Origin: Mesorhizobium sp.
GTDB lineage: Bacteria; Pseudomonadota; Alphaproteobacteria; Rhizobiales; Rhizobiaceae
Direction: 5' to 3'
Length of the DNA stretch: 64,000 nucleotides
Assembly: GCA_027492275.1 (NCBI GenBank)
Contig: JAPUFC010000042.1
Span: 1 to 64,000, forward strand
The position numbers were made by a program, and so were the translations under genes. The stretch's first letter is position 1. Every line of letters begins with the position of its first letter. Positions 35,721 to 49,801 of this stretch are shown here, piece after piece. The notes below the pieces were generated by a model that saw only the letters and a list, made by a program, of their open reading frames with translations, did not search any database and had not been told where the DNA came from.

Positions 35721-37388
35721 TTAGTCCAGCCGGCAGAGAAGCGAGCCCAGCGGCGGCAGCGACAGCGCGTCGCCGGCGATGCGCGTGCGCGGGCTCTTCC
35801 ACAGCGCCTCGCCGAACGCGCCCTCGCTCTCAGGTAACCGCCACGCGGCCGGCGCGGAGCCGAAATTGAACAGGCAGAGCAGTCTTTCGCCGTCCTGCTC
35901 GCGCACGAAGGCCAGAAGATCCGCGTCCGCGCCCGCCGCGCCCCCGTCGAGGAAGCGGATGGAGCCCGCCGTCAGCGCCCTGTGCCTGGCTCTGAGCTTC
36001 AGCACCGCGCGATAATGCGCCAGCACCGAGCGCTGGTCCGCCTCCTGGGTGTCGGCGGCGCGCGCCAGATGCGCCTCCGGCACCGGCAGCCACGGCTTGG
36101 CGACGGAAAAGCCGGCATGTAGCGAGCCACGCTCCCACACCATCGGCGTGCGGCAGCCGTCGCGCCCCTTGAAGCCCGGCCAGAAGCGGATGCCGTAGGG
36201 ATCGCGCAGATCCTCGAAGGCGAGCTCCGCCTCCTGCAGGCCCAGTTCCTCGCCCTGGTAGATGCAGATGGAGCCGCGCAGGCAGGCGAGCAGGCTGATG
36301 GCGAAGCGCGCCACCGCGTCGCCGTCCTGCCCCGGCCTGGTCCAGCGCGAGACATGCCGCATCACGTCGTGATTGGACATGGCCCAGCAAATCCAGCCGT
36401 CCGGCGCGCCGCGCTCGAATTCCTCCACGCAGGCGCGCACGTGCGCCGCCGAAAAGCGCGGGCTGAGCAGGTCGAAGGTGTAGCACATGTGCAGCCGCCG
36501 CCCCTGCGTGTAGGCGGCAACCGTCTGCAACGAGCGCTGCTCGTCGCCCACCTCGCCCACCGCCACCGCGCCGAACTCGTCCAGCAGCGCGCGCAGGCGC
36601 TTCAGGAAATCGAGGTTCTCGGGCTGCGTCTTGTCGAACAGATGGTACTGGTAGAGATAAGGATTGTTCTCCGCGATGGTGCCGGCCGCCGCCTCGGCCA
36701 TGGGCGGGTTGTCGCGCAGCCAGCGGTCGTGGAAATAGTAGTTGGCGGTATCGAGCCGGAAGCCGTCGACGCCGCGCTCCAGCCAGAAGCGCATGTCGGC
36801 CAGCACGGCGTCCTGCACCGCCGGGTTGTGGAAGTTCAGGTCCGGCTGGGCGGCGAGGAAATTGTGCAGATAATACTGCCGGCGCACGGAATCCCACTCC
36901 CAGGCCGGTCCGCCGAAAATGGACAGCCAGTTGTTCGGCGCACCGCCGTCCGGCTTCGGATCGGCCCAGACATACCAGTCCGCCCTGGCATTCGTCCGGT
37001 CCGCCCGGCTTTCGGCGAACCATTCATGCCGGTCCGAGGAATGCGAAATCACCTGATCGACGATCAGCTTCATGCCGTGGCGGTGGGTCTCCGCCACCAA
37101 CGCGTCGAAATCCTCCATCGAGCCGAACATCGGGTCGACCGCGCGATAGTCGGAGACGTCGTAGCCCATGTCGGCCATGGGCGACTTGAAGAAGGGCGAA
37201 AGCCAGATCGCGTCGACGCCCAGCGAGGCGATGTGCGCCACGCGCCGCGTCACGCCGCGCAGGTCGCCGCTGCCGGTGCCGAACGTGTCCTGGAAGGAGC
37301 GCGGGTAGACCTGGTAGATGGCGCCGCCGCGCCACCATTCCGCCTCCGCCCTTGCGTCGTCTGCCACAAATCTTGCCTGTTCAGTCAT
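35721..37388 (-). CDS. aglA: Alpha-glucosidase, GH13 family
   Basis: This cytoplasmic glycoside hydrolase of 555 residues has the GH13 motifs: region I DQVISHSSDRH at 111-121, nucleophile Asp213 (GFRLDTANYY), acid Glu279 (VGEVGDE) and Asp341 (MSNHDVMRH). The form DQVISHSSD, without the usual Asn-His pair, is typical of rhizobial AglA-type alpha-glucosidases that act on maltose, sucrose or trehalose-like sugars. No signal peptide is seen. The ATG at 37388 overlaps the glgX stop by eight bases, so it is the last gene of the glycogen operon and may remove glucose from short maltodextrins. Confidence 0.88.
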   Translation of the reverse strand: MTEQARFVADDARAEAEWWRGGAIYQVYPRSFQDTFGTGSGDLRGVTRRVAHIASLGVDAIWLSPFFKSPMADMGYDVSDYRAVDPMFGSMEDFDALVAETHRHGMKLIVDQVISHSSDRHEWFAESRADRTNARADWYVWADPKPDGGAPNNWLSIFGGPAWEWDSVRRQYYLHNFLAAQPDLNFHNPAVQDAVLADMRFWLERGVDGFRLDTANYYFHDRWLRDNPPMAEAAAGTIAENNPYLYQYHLFDKTQPENLDFLKRLRALLDEFGAVAVGEVGDEQRSLQTVAAYTQGRRLHMCYTFDLLSPRFSAAHVRACVEEFERGAPDGWICWAMSNHDVMRHVSRWTRPGQDGDAVARFAISLLACLRGSICIYQGEELGLQEAELAFEDLRDPYGIRFWPGFKGRDGCRTPMVWERGSLHAGFSVAKPWLPVPEAHLARAADTQEADQRSVLAHYRAVLKLRARHRALTAGSIRFLDGGAAGADADLLAFVREQDGERLLCLFNFGSAPAAWRLPESEGAFGEALWKSPRTRIAGDALSLPPLGSLLCRLD

Positions 37389-39353
37389 TGGTTCGCCTTT
37401 CGACGGCGAAGGCGACCGTTCGCCCCGCCAGCAAGAAATGTCCCTCCCCGTCGCCTGCCCGGCCGGAAACGGCCTCCCACCTGAGGCCGTCACGCACCGG
37501 CAGCGAAAAAGTGGTCGCGCGCCGGTCGCCGTTGATCATGGAGGCGAACCGGCCGCCATCCGCGCCGGCCAGCACCATGGACAGGCGACGGCGCTGCCGC
37601 TCCTCCCACCGGCCGGCATCCATCGGCTCGCCGTTCTCCGCCAGCCATGCGACATCGGGCCAGTCCCCCGCCTCGCCATTCAGAAACGCCGTCTCCAGTA
37701 GCGCGGGCACGCCGCGCCGCATGGCCGACAGCGCGGCGACCACATCCTCCAGCGCGCGGTCGCGCTTCTCCCAGTCGAGCCAGGTGACGGCGTTGTCCTG
37801 CGCATAGGCGTTGTTGTTGCCGCGCTGGCTGCGGCCGAACTCGTCGCCCGCCGTCAGCATGATCGTTCCGCGCGAGGCGAACAGGGTGGCGAGCATGGCG
37901 CGCATGTCCCCGGCGCGCCGGTCGAGGACCTTGCCGTCGTCGCTTGGCCCCTCGACGCCGTTGTTCCACGAGAGATTCCCGTCGTGTCCGTCGCGATTGT
38001 CCTCGCCGTTGGCCTCGTTGTGCTTGCTCTCATAGGCGACGAGGTCGGCGAGCGTCATGCCGTCATGGGCGGCGACGAAATTCACGCTGCGCGTCCTTTC
38101 CCCGGCGAAGACGTCGGACGAGCCGGCGAGGCGCGTCGCCAGAGCGCCGACACAGCCGGCGTCACCGCGCCAGAACCGGCGAATGTCGTCGCGGCAGCGG
38201 TCGTTCCATTCCAGCCATCTGTCCCCGAACTTTCCGAGCTGGTAGCCGTCGGGCCCAACATCCCACGGCTCGGCGATCAGCACGCGCTCGGCCAGCAGCG
38301 GGTCGCTTTCGATGGCTTGCAGCATCTTCGCCCGCGCATCGAACCCGGTTCCGGTGCGGCCGAGCACGGTCGCGAGGTCGAAGCGGAAGCCGTCCACGCC
38401 GCAGGCGAGCGTGAAATGGCGCAACGCATCCAGCACCAGGTCCCGCACGAAGGGATGCCCGCAATCCAGCGTGTTTCCGGTGCCGGTGTCGTTGACCAGC
38501 CGGCCCTCGGCGTCGTGCCGGTAACAGGCGTTGGCATCCAGGCCGCGCAGCGACAGCGTCGGGCCCTGCTCGTCGCTCTCGCCGGTGTGGTTGAAGACGA
38601 GATCGAGGATGACGCCAATCCCGGCTTCGCGCAGCGCGGCCACGGTCTCGCGCAGTTCTGCGACGCCGCCGGGGGCCAGCGACGGGTCCAGCGCCATCAG
38701 CGCGACCGGATTGTAGCCCCACGCGTTGCTCAGCCCCAGCGGCTTCAGGTGACGCTCGTCGATCGCCGCCGTCACCGGCATTAGTTCCACCGCCGACACG
38801 CCGAGCTTTCGCAGATGCGCGATGACGGCCGGGTGCGCCAGCGCGCCGATGGTGCCGCGCCGTTCTTCCGGCACGTCCGGATGCAGCCGGGTGAAGGCGC
38901 GCACGTTCACTTCATAGATCAGTCCGCCGGGCTTGAAGAGGGGCGGCTTCGGCGCCGTCCAAACGGTGCGCGTCACCTTCGCCTTGGGAATGATCGACGC
39001 GATGTCCTGCTGCTGCCAGCGTTCCGCCGCCATCAGCGCGTTGTAGCGAAACGGATAGTCGAGTTCGACCGCGTAGGGGTCGACCAGCAGCTTCGCCGGG
39101 TCGAACCACAGGCCCCGCTTGGGCGCGTAGTCGCCGTCGGCGCGCAGGCCGTAAAGGGCTCCTTCCCGCAGACCCGGCACGAAGACTGAGAAGACGCCCT
39201 CGCCGTCTCGCTGCATCTCGATGCGCGTCTCGTCGTAGCCTTCGAACAGGCATAGCCACAGCCTCTCGGCCGCGCCCGACCGGACGGCGAAGCGCGCGCC
39301 GCCCGCCTCGATCCGCGCCCCGAAACGCGGCCTCGCCGCTTCGATATCCTGCA

Positions 39354-39354
<1 letters not shown>
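37381..39354 (-). CDS. glgX: Glycogen debranching enzyme GlgX
   Basis: The protein has 657 residues. A GH13 isoamylase with an N-terminal CBM48 domain (first 120 residues, FRFGARIEAGG-type) and catalytic residues Asp in VDGFRFDLATVLGR, Glu in LIAEPWD and Asp in VAAHDGMTL. It splits alpha-1,6 branches of the limit dextrin left by glycogen phosphorylase. The ATG at 39354 overlaps the pgm stop by one base. Its end overlaps the aglA start. Family proteins are 650-700 residues, so it is complete. Confidence 0.93.
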
Positions 39355-42421
<3,067 letters not shown>

Positions 42422-42430
42422 GCGGCGCGG

Positions 42431-43696
42431 CTACAGTTGCAACTTGTCGATCATCGGCTGCGTGACGAGGCAGATGCCCCTCTCCGACATGCGGAAGCGC
42501 TTTGCATCGAGGGCGCGGTCCTCGCCGATGACGAGGCCCTCGGGAATCCGCACGCCATGGTCGATGACCACGTTGGTCAGCCGCGCATTGCGGCCGACCG
42601 TGCAGTCCGGCAGCATCACGACATGGTCCAGCATCCCGTAGGAATGGATGCGCGCGCCGGTGAAGATCAGGCTGCGCCGCAGCGACGCGCCGGAGACGAT
42701 GCAGTCGCCCGACACCAGTGACGACACCGCCATGCCGCGCCGCCCGTCCTCGTCATGCACGAACTTCGCCGGCGGCTTCAGCTCGGAATAGGTCCAGATC
42801 GGCCAGTCGCGGTCGTAGAGATCGAGCTCGGGCGTCACGTCGGTCAGGTCGATATTGGCCTCCCAATAGGCGTCGACCGTGCCCACGTCGCGCCAATAGG
42901 AGCCGGTCTCGCCGCGCGAGCGCACGCAGGAGGTGGTGAAGCGGTGCGCGACCGCCTTTCCGTGCTCGACGATGTGGGGGATGATGTCCTTGCCGAAGTC
43001 GCGGCTGGAATGGCTGTCGGCCGCGTCGCGGCGCAACTGGTCCATCAGGAACCTGGTCCTGAACACGTAGATGCCCATCGAAGCCAGCGCGAAATCGGGC
43101 TTGTCGGGCATGCCGGGCGGATCGGCGGGCTTCTCGACGAAGGCGATGATGTTGTCCTTCGCATCCACGTGCATAACGCCGAAGCCGGTCGCCTCCATGC
43201 GCGGCACCTCCAGGCAGCCGACCGTGACGTCCGCGCCGGAATCGACATGCTGGCGCAGCATCAGCTCGTAGTCCATCTTGTAGACGTGGTCGCCGGCCAG
43301 GATGACCATGTATTCCGGCCCGTAGGCCTCGATGATGTCGATGTTCTGGTAGACCGCGTCGGCGGTGCCCTCATACCATTGCGTCTCCGAGACGCGCTGG
43401 CTGGCCGGCAGGATGTCGAAGCTCTCGTTGCGCTCTGGCCGCAGGAAGTTCCAGCCGCGCTGGAGATGGCGGATGAGCGAATGCGCCTTGTACTGCGTCG
43501 CCACGGCGAGGCGGCGGATGCCGGAATTCAGCGCGTTGGACAATGCGAAATCGATGATGCGCGTCTTGCCGCCGAAATAGACGGCAGGCTTGGCGCGCCG
43601 GTCGGTCAGCTCCTTCAGGCGGCTGCCGCGCCCGCCGGCGAGCACATAGGCCATGGCGTCGCGCGCCAGCGGCTGGGTTCTCCTGTTGGCCTCCAT
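42431..43696 (-). CDS. glgC: Glucose-1-phosphate adenylyltransferase
   Basis: This protein of 421 residues makes ADP-glucose from glucose-1-phosphate and ATP, the committed step of glycogen synthesis. The nucleotide motif [34 protein letters not shown], the effector/substrate region with KPPAKFVH, and the C-terminal left-handed beta-helix are visible. GlgC is usually allosterically controlled by sugar phosphates. The ATG at 43696 was chosen: GGGAGGG ends six bases before it, whereas in-frame starts at 43702 and 43711 overlap or touch that site. Confidence 0.95.
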   Translation of the reverse strand: MEANRRTQPLARDAMAYVLAGGRGSRLKELTDRRAKPAVYFGGKTRIIDFALSNALNSGIRRLAVATQYKAHSLIRHLQRGWNFLRPERNESFDILPASQRVSETQWYEGTADAVYQNIDIIEAYGPEYMVILAGDHVYKMDYELMLRQHVDSGADVTVGCLEVPRMEATGFGVMHVDAKDNIIAFVEKPADPPGMPDKPDFALASMGIYVFRTRFLMDQLRRDAADSHSSRDFGKDIIPHIVEHGKAVAHRFTTSCVRSRGETGSYWRDVGTVDAYWEANIDLTDVTPELDLYDRDWPIWTYSELKPPAKFVHDEDGRRGMAVSSLVSGDCIVSGASLRRSLIFTGARIHSYGMLDHVVMLPDCTVGRNARLTNVVIDHGVRIPEGLVIGEDRALDAKRFRMSERGICLVTQPMIDKLQL

Positions 43697-43719
43697 CGTC
43701 ATCCCTCCCAAACGGCCCT

Positions 43720-45945
43720 CTATCCGGCCGGTTCCAGCATGATCGTCGACAGCGGCGGCAGGACCATGGTGGCGAAACTGCCGCCCTCTCCCGAACGCGC
43801 CTCCACCCAGCCGCCGTTCCCCTCGCCGGACCCGCCGTAGCCGGCGGCGTCCGTGTTCATTATCTCACGCCAGCGGCCCGCCTTAGGCAAGGGGACACGG
43901 TAGTCGCGGCGCGGCACGGGCGTGAAATTGGTGATCACCGCCACCGGGTTCTCGCCCGGCGCGGCGCGCAGCCAGGCGAAGACGGAGTTGCGCGCATCGT
44001 CGACGATCAGCCAGGAGAATCCCTCCGGCTCGCAGTCGCGCCGGTGCAGCGCGGGGCGCGAGCGATAGAGCCCGTTGAGGTCGCGCACCAGCCGGCGAAC
44101 GCCGTCATGGTGGGGATAGCCAAGCAGGCTCCAGTCCAGCGCCCTGGCCTCGCTCCACTCGGCGCGCTGCGCGAATTCCTGCCCCATGAACAGCAGCTTC
44201 TTGCCCGGATAGCCCCACATGAAGGCGTAATAGGCGCGCAGATTGGCGAATTTCTGCCAGTCGTCGCCAGCCATCTTGGTCAGCAGCGTGCCCTTGCCGT
44301 GGACGACCTCGTCATGGCTGAGCGGCAGCACGAAATTCTCGGAAAAGGCGTAGGTCAGGCCGAAGGTCAGGTCGTTGTGGTGGTGCCTGCGGTGGATCGG
44401 CTCGCGCGCCAGATACTCCAGCGTGTCGTGCATGAAGCCCATGTTCCACTTGAAGCCGAAGCCCAGCCCGCCCTCGTGGACGGGGTGCGAGACCTTCGGC
44501 CATGAGGTCGATTCCTCCGCGATGGTCATGACGCCCTTGTGATGGCCGTAGAGGGCGACGTTCATCTTCTGCAGGAAGCTGACCGCCTCGAGGTTCTCGC
44601 GCCCGCCATGCTCGTTGGGGATCCACTCGCCCTGCTTGCGGGAATAGTCGAGGTAGAGCATCGAGGCCACGGCATCGACGCGCAGGCCGTCGACATGGAA
44701 TTTCTCCGCCCAGTAGAGCGCGTTGTTGACGAGGAAGGAGATCACCTCGCGGCGGCCGAAATTGTAGATCGCCGTATTCCAGTCGGGGTGAAAGCCCTTG
44801 CGCGGGTCGGCATGCTCGTAGAGCGCGGTGCCGTCGAACATGGCCAGCCCATGCGCGTCGACCGGGAAATGCGCCGGCACCCAGTCGAGGATCACGCCGA
44901 GGCCGGCGCGGTGCGCGCCGTCGACGAAACGGGCAAAACCCTCCGGCTCGCCGAAGCGCGCGCTCGGCGCATAGAGGCCGGTGGTCTGGTAGCCCCAGGA
45001 CGGATCATAGGGGTGTTCGGAGATCGGCAGGAACTCGATGTGCGTGAAGCCCATGTCGACCACATAGGGGATCAGCCGGTCGGCCAGCTCGTCCCAGGAC
45101 AGGAAGGAGCCGTCGTCGCGGCGCTGCCAGGAGCCGGCATGGACCTCGTAGATGGAGACCGGCTGGCGGCGCGGGTCGGCCTTGGCCCAGAAATCGCGAT
45201 GCGCCGCGTCGCCCCAGTCGTGCGACAGGTATGCCGCCGTGACCGACGCCGTGGCCGGCCGGAACTCCGAGCGCTGCGCGTACGGATCGGCCTTCAGCGG
45301 CTGCATTTTGTTGCGCGGGCCGACGATCTCGAACTTGTAGGGGCGTCCGGGCCCGATGTCGGGCACGAAGATTTCCCACACGCCGATGTCCTTGCGGTTG
45401 CGCATGGCGTGGCGGCGGCCGTCCCAGTCGTTGAAGTCGCCGACAACGGAGACGCGCTTCGCGTTCGGCGCCCAGACGGCGAAGTGGAAGCCGCTGACGC
45501 CTTCATGCTCGAGCTGGTGCGCCCCGAACTTGTCGAAGAGCCTCAGATGCGAGCCTTCGGCGATGTAGTAGTCGTCCATCGGCCCGAGCACCGGCCCGAA
45601 GGAATAGGCGTCGGTGATCCACCATTCCCCGTCCCGGTTGCGGGCGCGGTAGCGCAACGGCTGGCGCTTGCGGATATTCAGCCTGCCCTCGAAGAAACCG
45701 GCATCATCGCTCCGGGCGAGAGCGCCCGCCTCTTTTCCCGCCAGGGTAAAGGCGTCGACCGTCTCGGCATGCGGGATGAAACAGCGCGCCACCAGCCCGC
45801 CGCCGGCCTCCTGCACGCCGAGCACCGAGAAGGGGTCGCCGTGGCGGCCGGAGACGATCGCGTCCACATCGCGCCTTGCCACCTGCCATCCCTTGACGTC
45901 GTGCGGCGGGGCGTCCCGCTGGGGGGCGGTGCGGGGCGTCTTCAT
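43720..45945 (-). CDS. glgB: 1,4-alpha-glucan branching enzyme
   Basis: The protein has 741 residues with the long N1/N2-CBM48-GH13 layout of GlgB. The catalytic residues lie in [12 protein letters not shown] (nucleophile Asp), IAEEST (Glu) and [13 protein letters not shown] (Asp). It creates alpha-1,6 branches in glycogen. The ATG at 45945 has GGGAGG upstream; a longer frame to 46077 runs into glgP. It lies 55 bases after glgP and 23 before glgC. The N-terminal domain suggests branching with medium-length chain transfer, typical of the type 1 enzyme. Confidence 0.95.
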   Translation of the reverse strand: MKTPRTAPQRDAPPHDVKGWQVARRDVDAIVSGRHGDPFSVLGVQEAGGGLVARCFIPHAETVDAFTLAGKEAGALARSDDAGFFEGRLNIRKRQPLRYRARNRDGEWWITDAYSFGPVLGPMDDYYIAEGSHLRLFDKFGAHQLEHEGVSGFHFAVWAPNAKRVSVVGDFNDWDGRRHAMRNRKDIGVWEIFVPDIGPGRPYKFEIVGPRNKMQPLKADPYAQRSEFRPATASVTAAYLSHDWGDAAHRDFWAKADPRRQPVSIYEVHAGSWQRRDDGSFLSWDELADRLIPYVVDMGFTHIEFLPISEHPYDPSWGYQTTGLYAPSARFGEPEGFARFVDGAHRAGLGVILDWVPAHFPVDAHGLAMFDGTALYEHADPRKGFHPDWNTAIYNFGRREVISFLVNNALYWAEKFHVDGLRVDAVASMLYLDYSRKQGEWIPNEHGGRENLEAVSFLQKMNVALYGHHKGVMTIAEESTSWPKVSHPVHEGGLGFGFKWNMGFMHDTLEYLAREPIHRRHHHNDLTFGLTYAFSENFVLPLSHDEVVHGKGTLLTKMAGDDWQKFANLRAYYAFMWGYPGKKLLFMGQEFAQRAEWSEARALDWSLLGYPHHDGVRRLVRDLNGLYRSRPALHRRDCEPEGFSWLIVDDARNSVFAWLRAAPGENPVAVITNFTPVPRRDYRVPLPKAGRWREIMNTDAAGYGGSGEGNGGWVEARSGEGGSFATMVLPPLSTIMLEPAG

Positions 45946-46000
45946 TCGGCGGCCTCCCTCCCTGCGCGGCGCGCTGTCCCTGTCTCTCGTGTGTCGGCGC

Positions 46001-48466
46001 TCAGACCGGAACCTTCCAGATGTCCGCGCCGTATTCGCGGATGGTGCGGTCCGACGAGAACCAGCCCATGCGGGCAACGTTGTGGATCGCCCTGGCGTTC
46101 CATGACGGGCTGTCGGCCCACAGCGCGTCCACGTCGCGCTGCCTGGCGGCGTAGGCGTCGAAATCGGCGGCGACCATGAACCAGTCGCTCTGGTAGAGGC
46201 CGTCGATCAGGCCGCGGTAGCGGTCCGGCTCGCCGGGAGAGAACACGCCCGACGAGATCGACGCCAGCGCCTGCGACAGTTCCGGCGATTTCTCGATCAC
46301 GGCGCGCGCATCGTAGCCCTCCGCGCGCCGTTTCGCGACCTGCTCGGCGGTGAGGCCGAAGATGAAGATGTTGTCGTCGCCGACGCACTCCCGCATCTCC
46401 ACATTGGCGCCGTCCAGCGTGCCGATGGTCAGCGCGCCGTTCAGCCCGAACTTCATGTTGCCGGTGCCCGACGCCTCCATGCCGGCGGTCGATATCTGCT
46501 CCGACAGGTCGGCGGCGGGTATCATGATCTCGGCGGCGCTGACATTGTAGTTCGGCACGAACACCACCTTCAGCAGGCCGCGCACGGCGGGGTCGCGGTT
46601 GACCACCTTCGCCACGTCGTTGATCAGCTTTATGATCAGCTTGGCGTTGTGGTAGCTGGGCGCCGCCTTGCCGCCGAAGAATTTCACGCGCGGCATCCAG
46701 TCCCGCTCGGGATGCGAGCGAATCTGGTCGTACAGCGCCACGGCCTCGATGATGTTCAGAAGCTGGCGCTTGTATTCGTGGATGCGCTTGATCTGGATGT
46801 CGAACAGCGCCGAGGGGTCCAGCCGGATGCCAAGCCGGACGGCCACGAAGCTGGCCAGCCGCTCCTTGTTGGCGCGCTTCACGGCGGCGAACCTCTCGCG
46901 GAACGCCGCGTCGTCGGCCAGCCGGTCGAGGTCGCGCATCTTGTTGATGTCGTCCAGGAACCCGTCGCCGATGGCCTCGCGCGCCAGCCCCGTCAGGCCG
47001 GGATTGCACTGGATCAGCCAGCGGCGCGGCGTGATGCCGTTGGTCTTGTTGTTGATGCGGTCGGGATAGAGCCTGTGCAGGTCGGCGAACACCGTCTGCT
47101 TCATCAGTTCGGTGTGCAGCGCCGAGACGCCGTTGATGGAATGCGAGCCGGCGAAGGCCAGGTTGCCCATGCGCACGCGGCGCTCGCCGCCCTCCGCGAT
47201 CAGCGAGATGCGGCCGATCTGCTCTTCGGTGAATTTCTTGCGGGCCCGCGCTTCCAGCAGAACCTGCGCGTTGATGGCGTAGACGATCTGCATGTGGCGC
47301 GGCAGCAGGCGCTCGAACAGCGGCACCGGCCAGCTTTCCAGCGCCTCGGGCAGCAGCGTGTGGTTGGTGTAGGCGAGCGTCTGGCGCGTGATGTCCCAGG
47401 CGAGGTCGAAATCGATGCCGTGCACGTCCATCAGAAGCCGCATCAGCTCGGCCACGGCGATGGCCGGATGCGTGTCGTTCATGTGGATGGCGGCCTTCTC
47501 GGGCAGGGAGGCGAGCTCGCCATACTGGCTGAAATGCCGCTGCAGGATGTCCTGCAGCGAGGCCGTGGTGAAGAAATACTCCTGCCGCAGCCGCAGCTCT
47601 TGCCCGGCCGGCGTCGAATCGGCCGGATAGAGCACGCGCGCCAGCGCCTCGGCCTTATTGCTTTCCTGAAGCGCGCCGATGTGGTCGCCGGCGTTGAACT
47701 TGTCGAGCAGGATGGGGTCTAGCGACATCGCCGACCACAGCCGCAGCGTGTTGACCCGGCGGCCGCGCCAGCCGACCACGGGCGTGTCGTAGGCGACCGC
47801 CAGCAGGCGTTCGGTCGGCTTCCAGACGTGCCGCTCCAGGCGGCCGGCATCGTCCGTGTCGGATTCGACATGGCCGCCGAACCCCACCTCGAAGGCCCGC
47901 TCGCGGCGCTCGAACTCCCACGGATTGCCGTGGTCCAGCCAGGTTTCCGGCAGCTCGACCTGCCAGCCGTCGGAAATTTCCTGGCGGAACATGCCGTTGG
48001 CATAGCGGATGCCGTAGCCGTGCGCCGGGATGTCGACGGTGGCCATGCTCTCCATGAAGCAGGCGGCGAGACGCCCCAGGCCGCCATTGCCGAGCGCGGC
48101 GTCCGGCTCCAGCGCGGCGATCGCGTCGATGTCGACGCCCAGCGAGGCCAGCGCGTCGCGCATCGCCTCCAGCATGCCGAGGTTGGAGAAGGCGTCGCGC
48201 ATGAGGCGGCCGATCAGGAATTCCAGCGAGAGGTAGTAGACCCGCTTCTCCTTGCGCTCGTAGGCTTCCTTTGTGGAGGCGATCCAGTGGTCGATGATGC
48301 TGTCGCGCACGACCTTGATGGCCGCCGTCAGCCAGTCGTACTGCGTGGCGACCGTGGCGTCCTTGCCGACGCGGTACTTCAAGACCTTGGTGATCTCGGT
48401 GGCCAGCACGGCAGGATCGGCCCGTTCGAGCGCGGGAGGAAGGGTGGAGGTCATCGCCGGCGTCAT
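46001..48466 (-). CDS. glgP: Glycogen phosphorylase
   Basis: The GT35 enzyme has 821 residues and releases glucose-1-phosphate from glycogen with pyridoxal phosphate. The PLP-lysine motif EASGTGNMKFGLNGALTIG is near residue 650 and the N-terminal region has YYLSLEFLIGR and LGNGGLGRLAACF. It is the first gene of the seven-gene cluster glgP-glgB-glgC-glgA-pgm-glgX-aglA. The ATG at 48466 was preferred to the ATG 12 bases downstream and to a start at 48493; none has a strong ribosome binding site, so the exact start is open. Confidence 0.94.
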   Translation of the reverse strand: MTPAMTSTLPPALERADPAVLATEITKVLKYRVGKDATVATQYDWLTAAIKVVRDSIIDHWIASTKEAYERKEKRVYYLSLEFLIGRLMRDAFSNLGMLEAMRDALASLGVDIDAIAALEPDAALGNGGLGRLAACFMESMATVDIPAHGYGIRYANGMFRQEISDGWQVELPETWLDHGNPWEFERRERAFEVGFGGHVESDTDDAGRLERHVWKPTERLLAVAYDTPVVGWRGRRVNTLRLWSAMSLDPILLDKFNAGDHIGALQESNKAEALARVLYPADSTPAGQELRLRQEYFFTTASLQDILQRHFSQYGELASLPEKAAIHMNDTHPAIAVAELMRLLMDVHGIDFDLAWDITRQTLAYTNHTLLPEALESWPVPLFERLLPRHMQIVYAINAQVLLEARARKKFTEEQIGRISLIAEGGERRVRMGNLAFAGSHSINGVSALHTELMKQTVFADLHRLYPDRINNKTNGITPRRWLIQCNPGLTGLAREAIGDGFLDDINKMRDLDRLADDAAFRERFAAVKRANKERLASFVAVRLGIRLDPSALFDIQIKRIHEYKRQLLNIIEAVALYDQIRSHPERDWMPRVKFFGGKAAPSYHNAKLIIKLINDVAKVVNRDPAVRGLLKVVFVPNYNVSAAEIMIPAADLSEQISTAGMEASGTGNMKFGLNGALTIGTLDGANVEMRECVGDDNIFIFGLTAEQVAKRRAEGYDARAVIEKSPELSQALASISSGVFSPGEPDRYRGLIDGLYQSDWFMVAADFDAYAARQRDVDALWADSPSWNARAIHNVARMGWFSSDRTIREYGADIWKVPV

Positions 48467-48667
48467 CTCGCTTTTCGTGGTCGTCCAGAACAATCGACAG
48501 ACGAGCCGGTCTCCCCTCCGGCTCTTCCTCCCGCGGCAATGCTAAGCGGCTCCAGATTTTTTTTCAATCGGTTCAAGTGGACGCAAATCTTCCTCGGCCG
48601 CGAATATTGCAAGTTGGACGAGCCGCCTTTATCCCTCGCACATGCGTCGAGCTTTCGGATTGAAGCG

Positions 48668-49588
48668 ATGATCCTGTGCTGCGGGGAAGCCCTGATCGAC
48701 ATGCTGCCGCGCCGCTCCGAGGCGGGCGAGACGGCGTTCGCGCCCTATGCGGGGGGCGCGGTGTTCAACTCGGCCATCGCGCTGGGGCGGCTCGGCGTCC
48801 CGGTGGAGTTCTTCAGCGGCCTTTCCTCCGATTTTCTCGGCGAAATCCTCCAGACCACGCTGAGGCAGAGCGGAACCGGCATCCGCTACGCCCATATCTC
48901 CGACCGGCCGACGACGCTGGCCTTCGTCCGCCTCGTCGAAGGCCAGGCGAGCTACCTCTTCTACGACGAAGGCACCGCCGGCCGCATGCTGTCCGAGGCC
49001 GACCTGCCGGTGCTCGGCGACGATGTCGAGGCGCTGCTGTTCGGCGCGATCAGCCTGATCCCGGAGCCCTGCGGCTCGGCCTACGAGGCGTTGATGCGCC
49101 GCGAGCACGGGCACAGGCTGGTGATGCTCGATCCCAACATCAGGCCGCTGTTCATCAAGGATCGCGACAGCCATCTGGCGCGCATGCACCGCATGGTGGC
49201 GATGTCGGACATCGTCAAGCTGTCCGACGAGGATCTCGCCTGGTTCGGCGAGCCGATCGCGGAGAACCTGATCGCACGCTGGCTGTCCGCCGGGCCGAAG
49301 ATGGTCCTGATGACCAAGGGCGCGAAGGGCGCGGTGGCCTACACCGCCGCCGGCAAGGTCGAGGTCGCGTCCCGGCCCGTCGCCGTGGTCGACACGGTCG
49401 GCGCGGGCGACACGTTCAACGCCGGCTTCCTGGCCTCGCTCAACGACCAGCGGCTCATCTCCAAATCCGCCGTCGCCGGCCTGACGGAGACCCAGATCCG
49501 CGCGGCGCTCGAACTCGGCGTCGCGGCCGCCGCCGTCACCGTTTCGCGGGCCGGAGCCAACCCGCCCTGGCGCAACGAGCTCGGCTGA
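48668..49588 (+). CDS. PfkB-family carbohydrate kinase (fructokinase-like)
   Basis: This ribokinase-fold protein of 306 residues has the PfkB motifs: an N-terminal GGAVFNSAIALGRLG and the C-terminal DTVGAGDTFNAGFL with the catalytic Asp. The start MILCCGEALIDMLP is that of fructokinases. It phosphorylates a sugar, likely fructose, with ATP. It sits beside and divergent from the glycogen cluster, which fits a role feeding hexose phosphate into it. The ATG at 48668 is used; the longer upstream frame overlaps glgP and lacks family match. Confidence 0.85.
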   Translation: MILCCGEALIDMLPRRSEAGETAFAPYAGGAVFNSAIALGRLGVPVEFFSGLSSDFLGEILQTTLRQSGTGIRYAHISDRPTTLAFVRLVEGQASYLFYDEGTAGRMLSEADLPVLGDDVEALLFGAISLIPEPCGSAYEALMRREHGHRLVMLDPNIRPLFIKDRDSHLARMHRMVAMSDIVKLSDEDLAWFGEPIAENLIARWLSAGPKMVLMTKGAKGAVAYTAAGKVEVASRPVAVVDTVGAGDTFNAGFLASLNDQRLISKSAVAGLTETQIRAALELGVAAAAVTVSRAGANPPWRNELG

Positions 49589-49801
49589 GCGATCAAATTC
49601 TGTTTCCGGTTCGAAACGGCGCGCCCGCCGCGAATGCGCGCTGCCGGAAATTTGCTTTTTCTTCAACGGGATAGACGCCGCCTTTATGCACCGGCGGTAA
49701 ACCGCCTGCCAAAACCGGCCCAACCTGTCGCAGCCGGGCTGCTTTGTCGCCGCCGCGCCCTCTGCTATCAGCATGAAAAGGCAAGGCATTTCGGAGCTTC
49801 C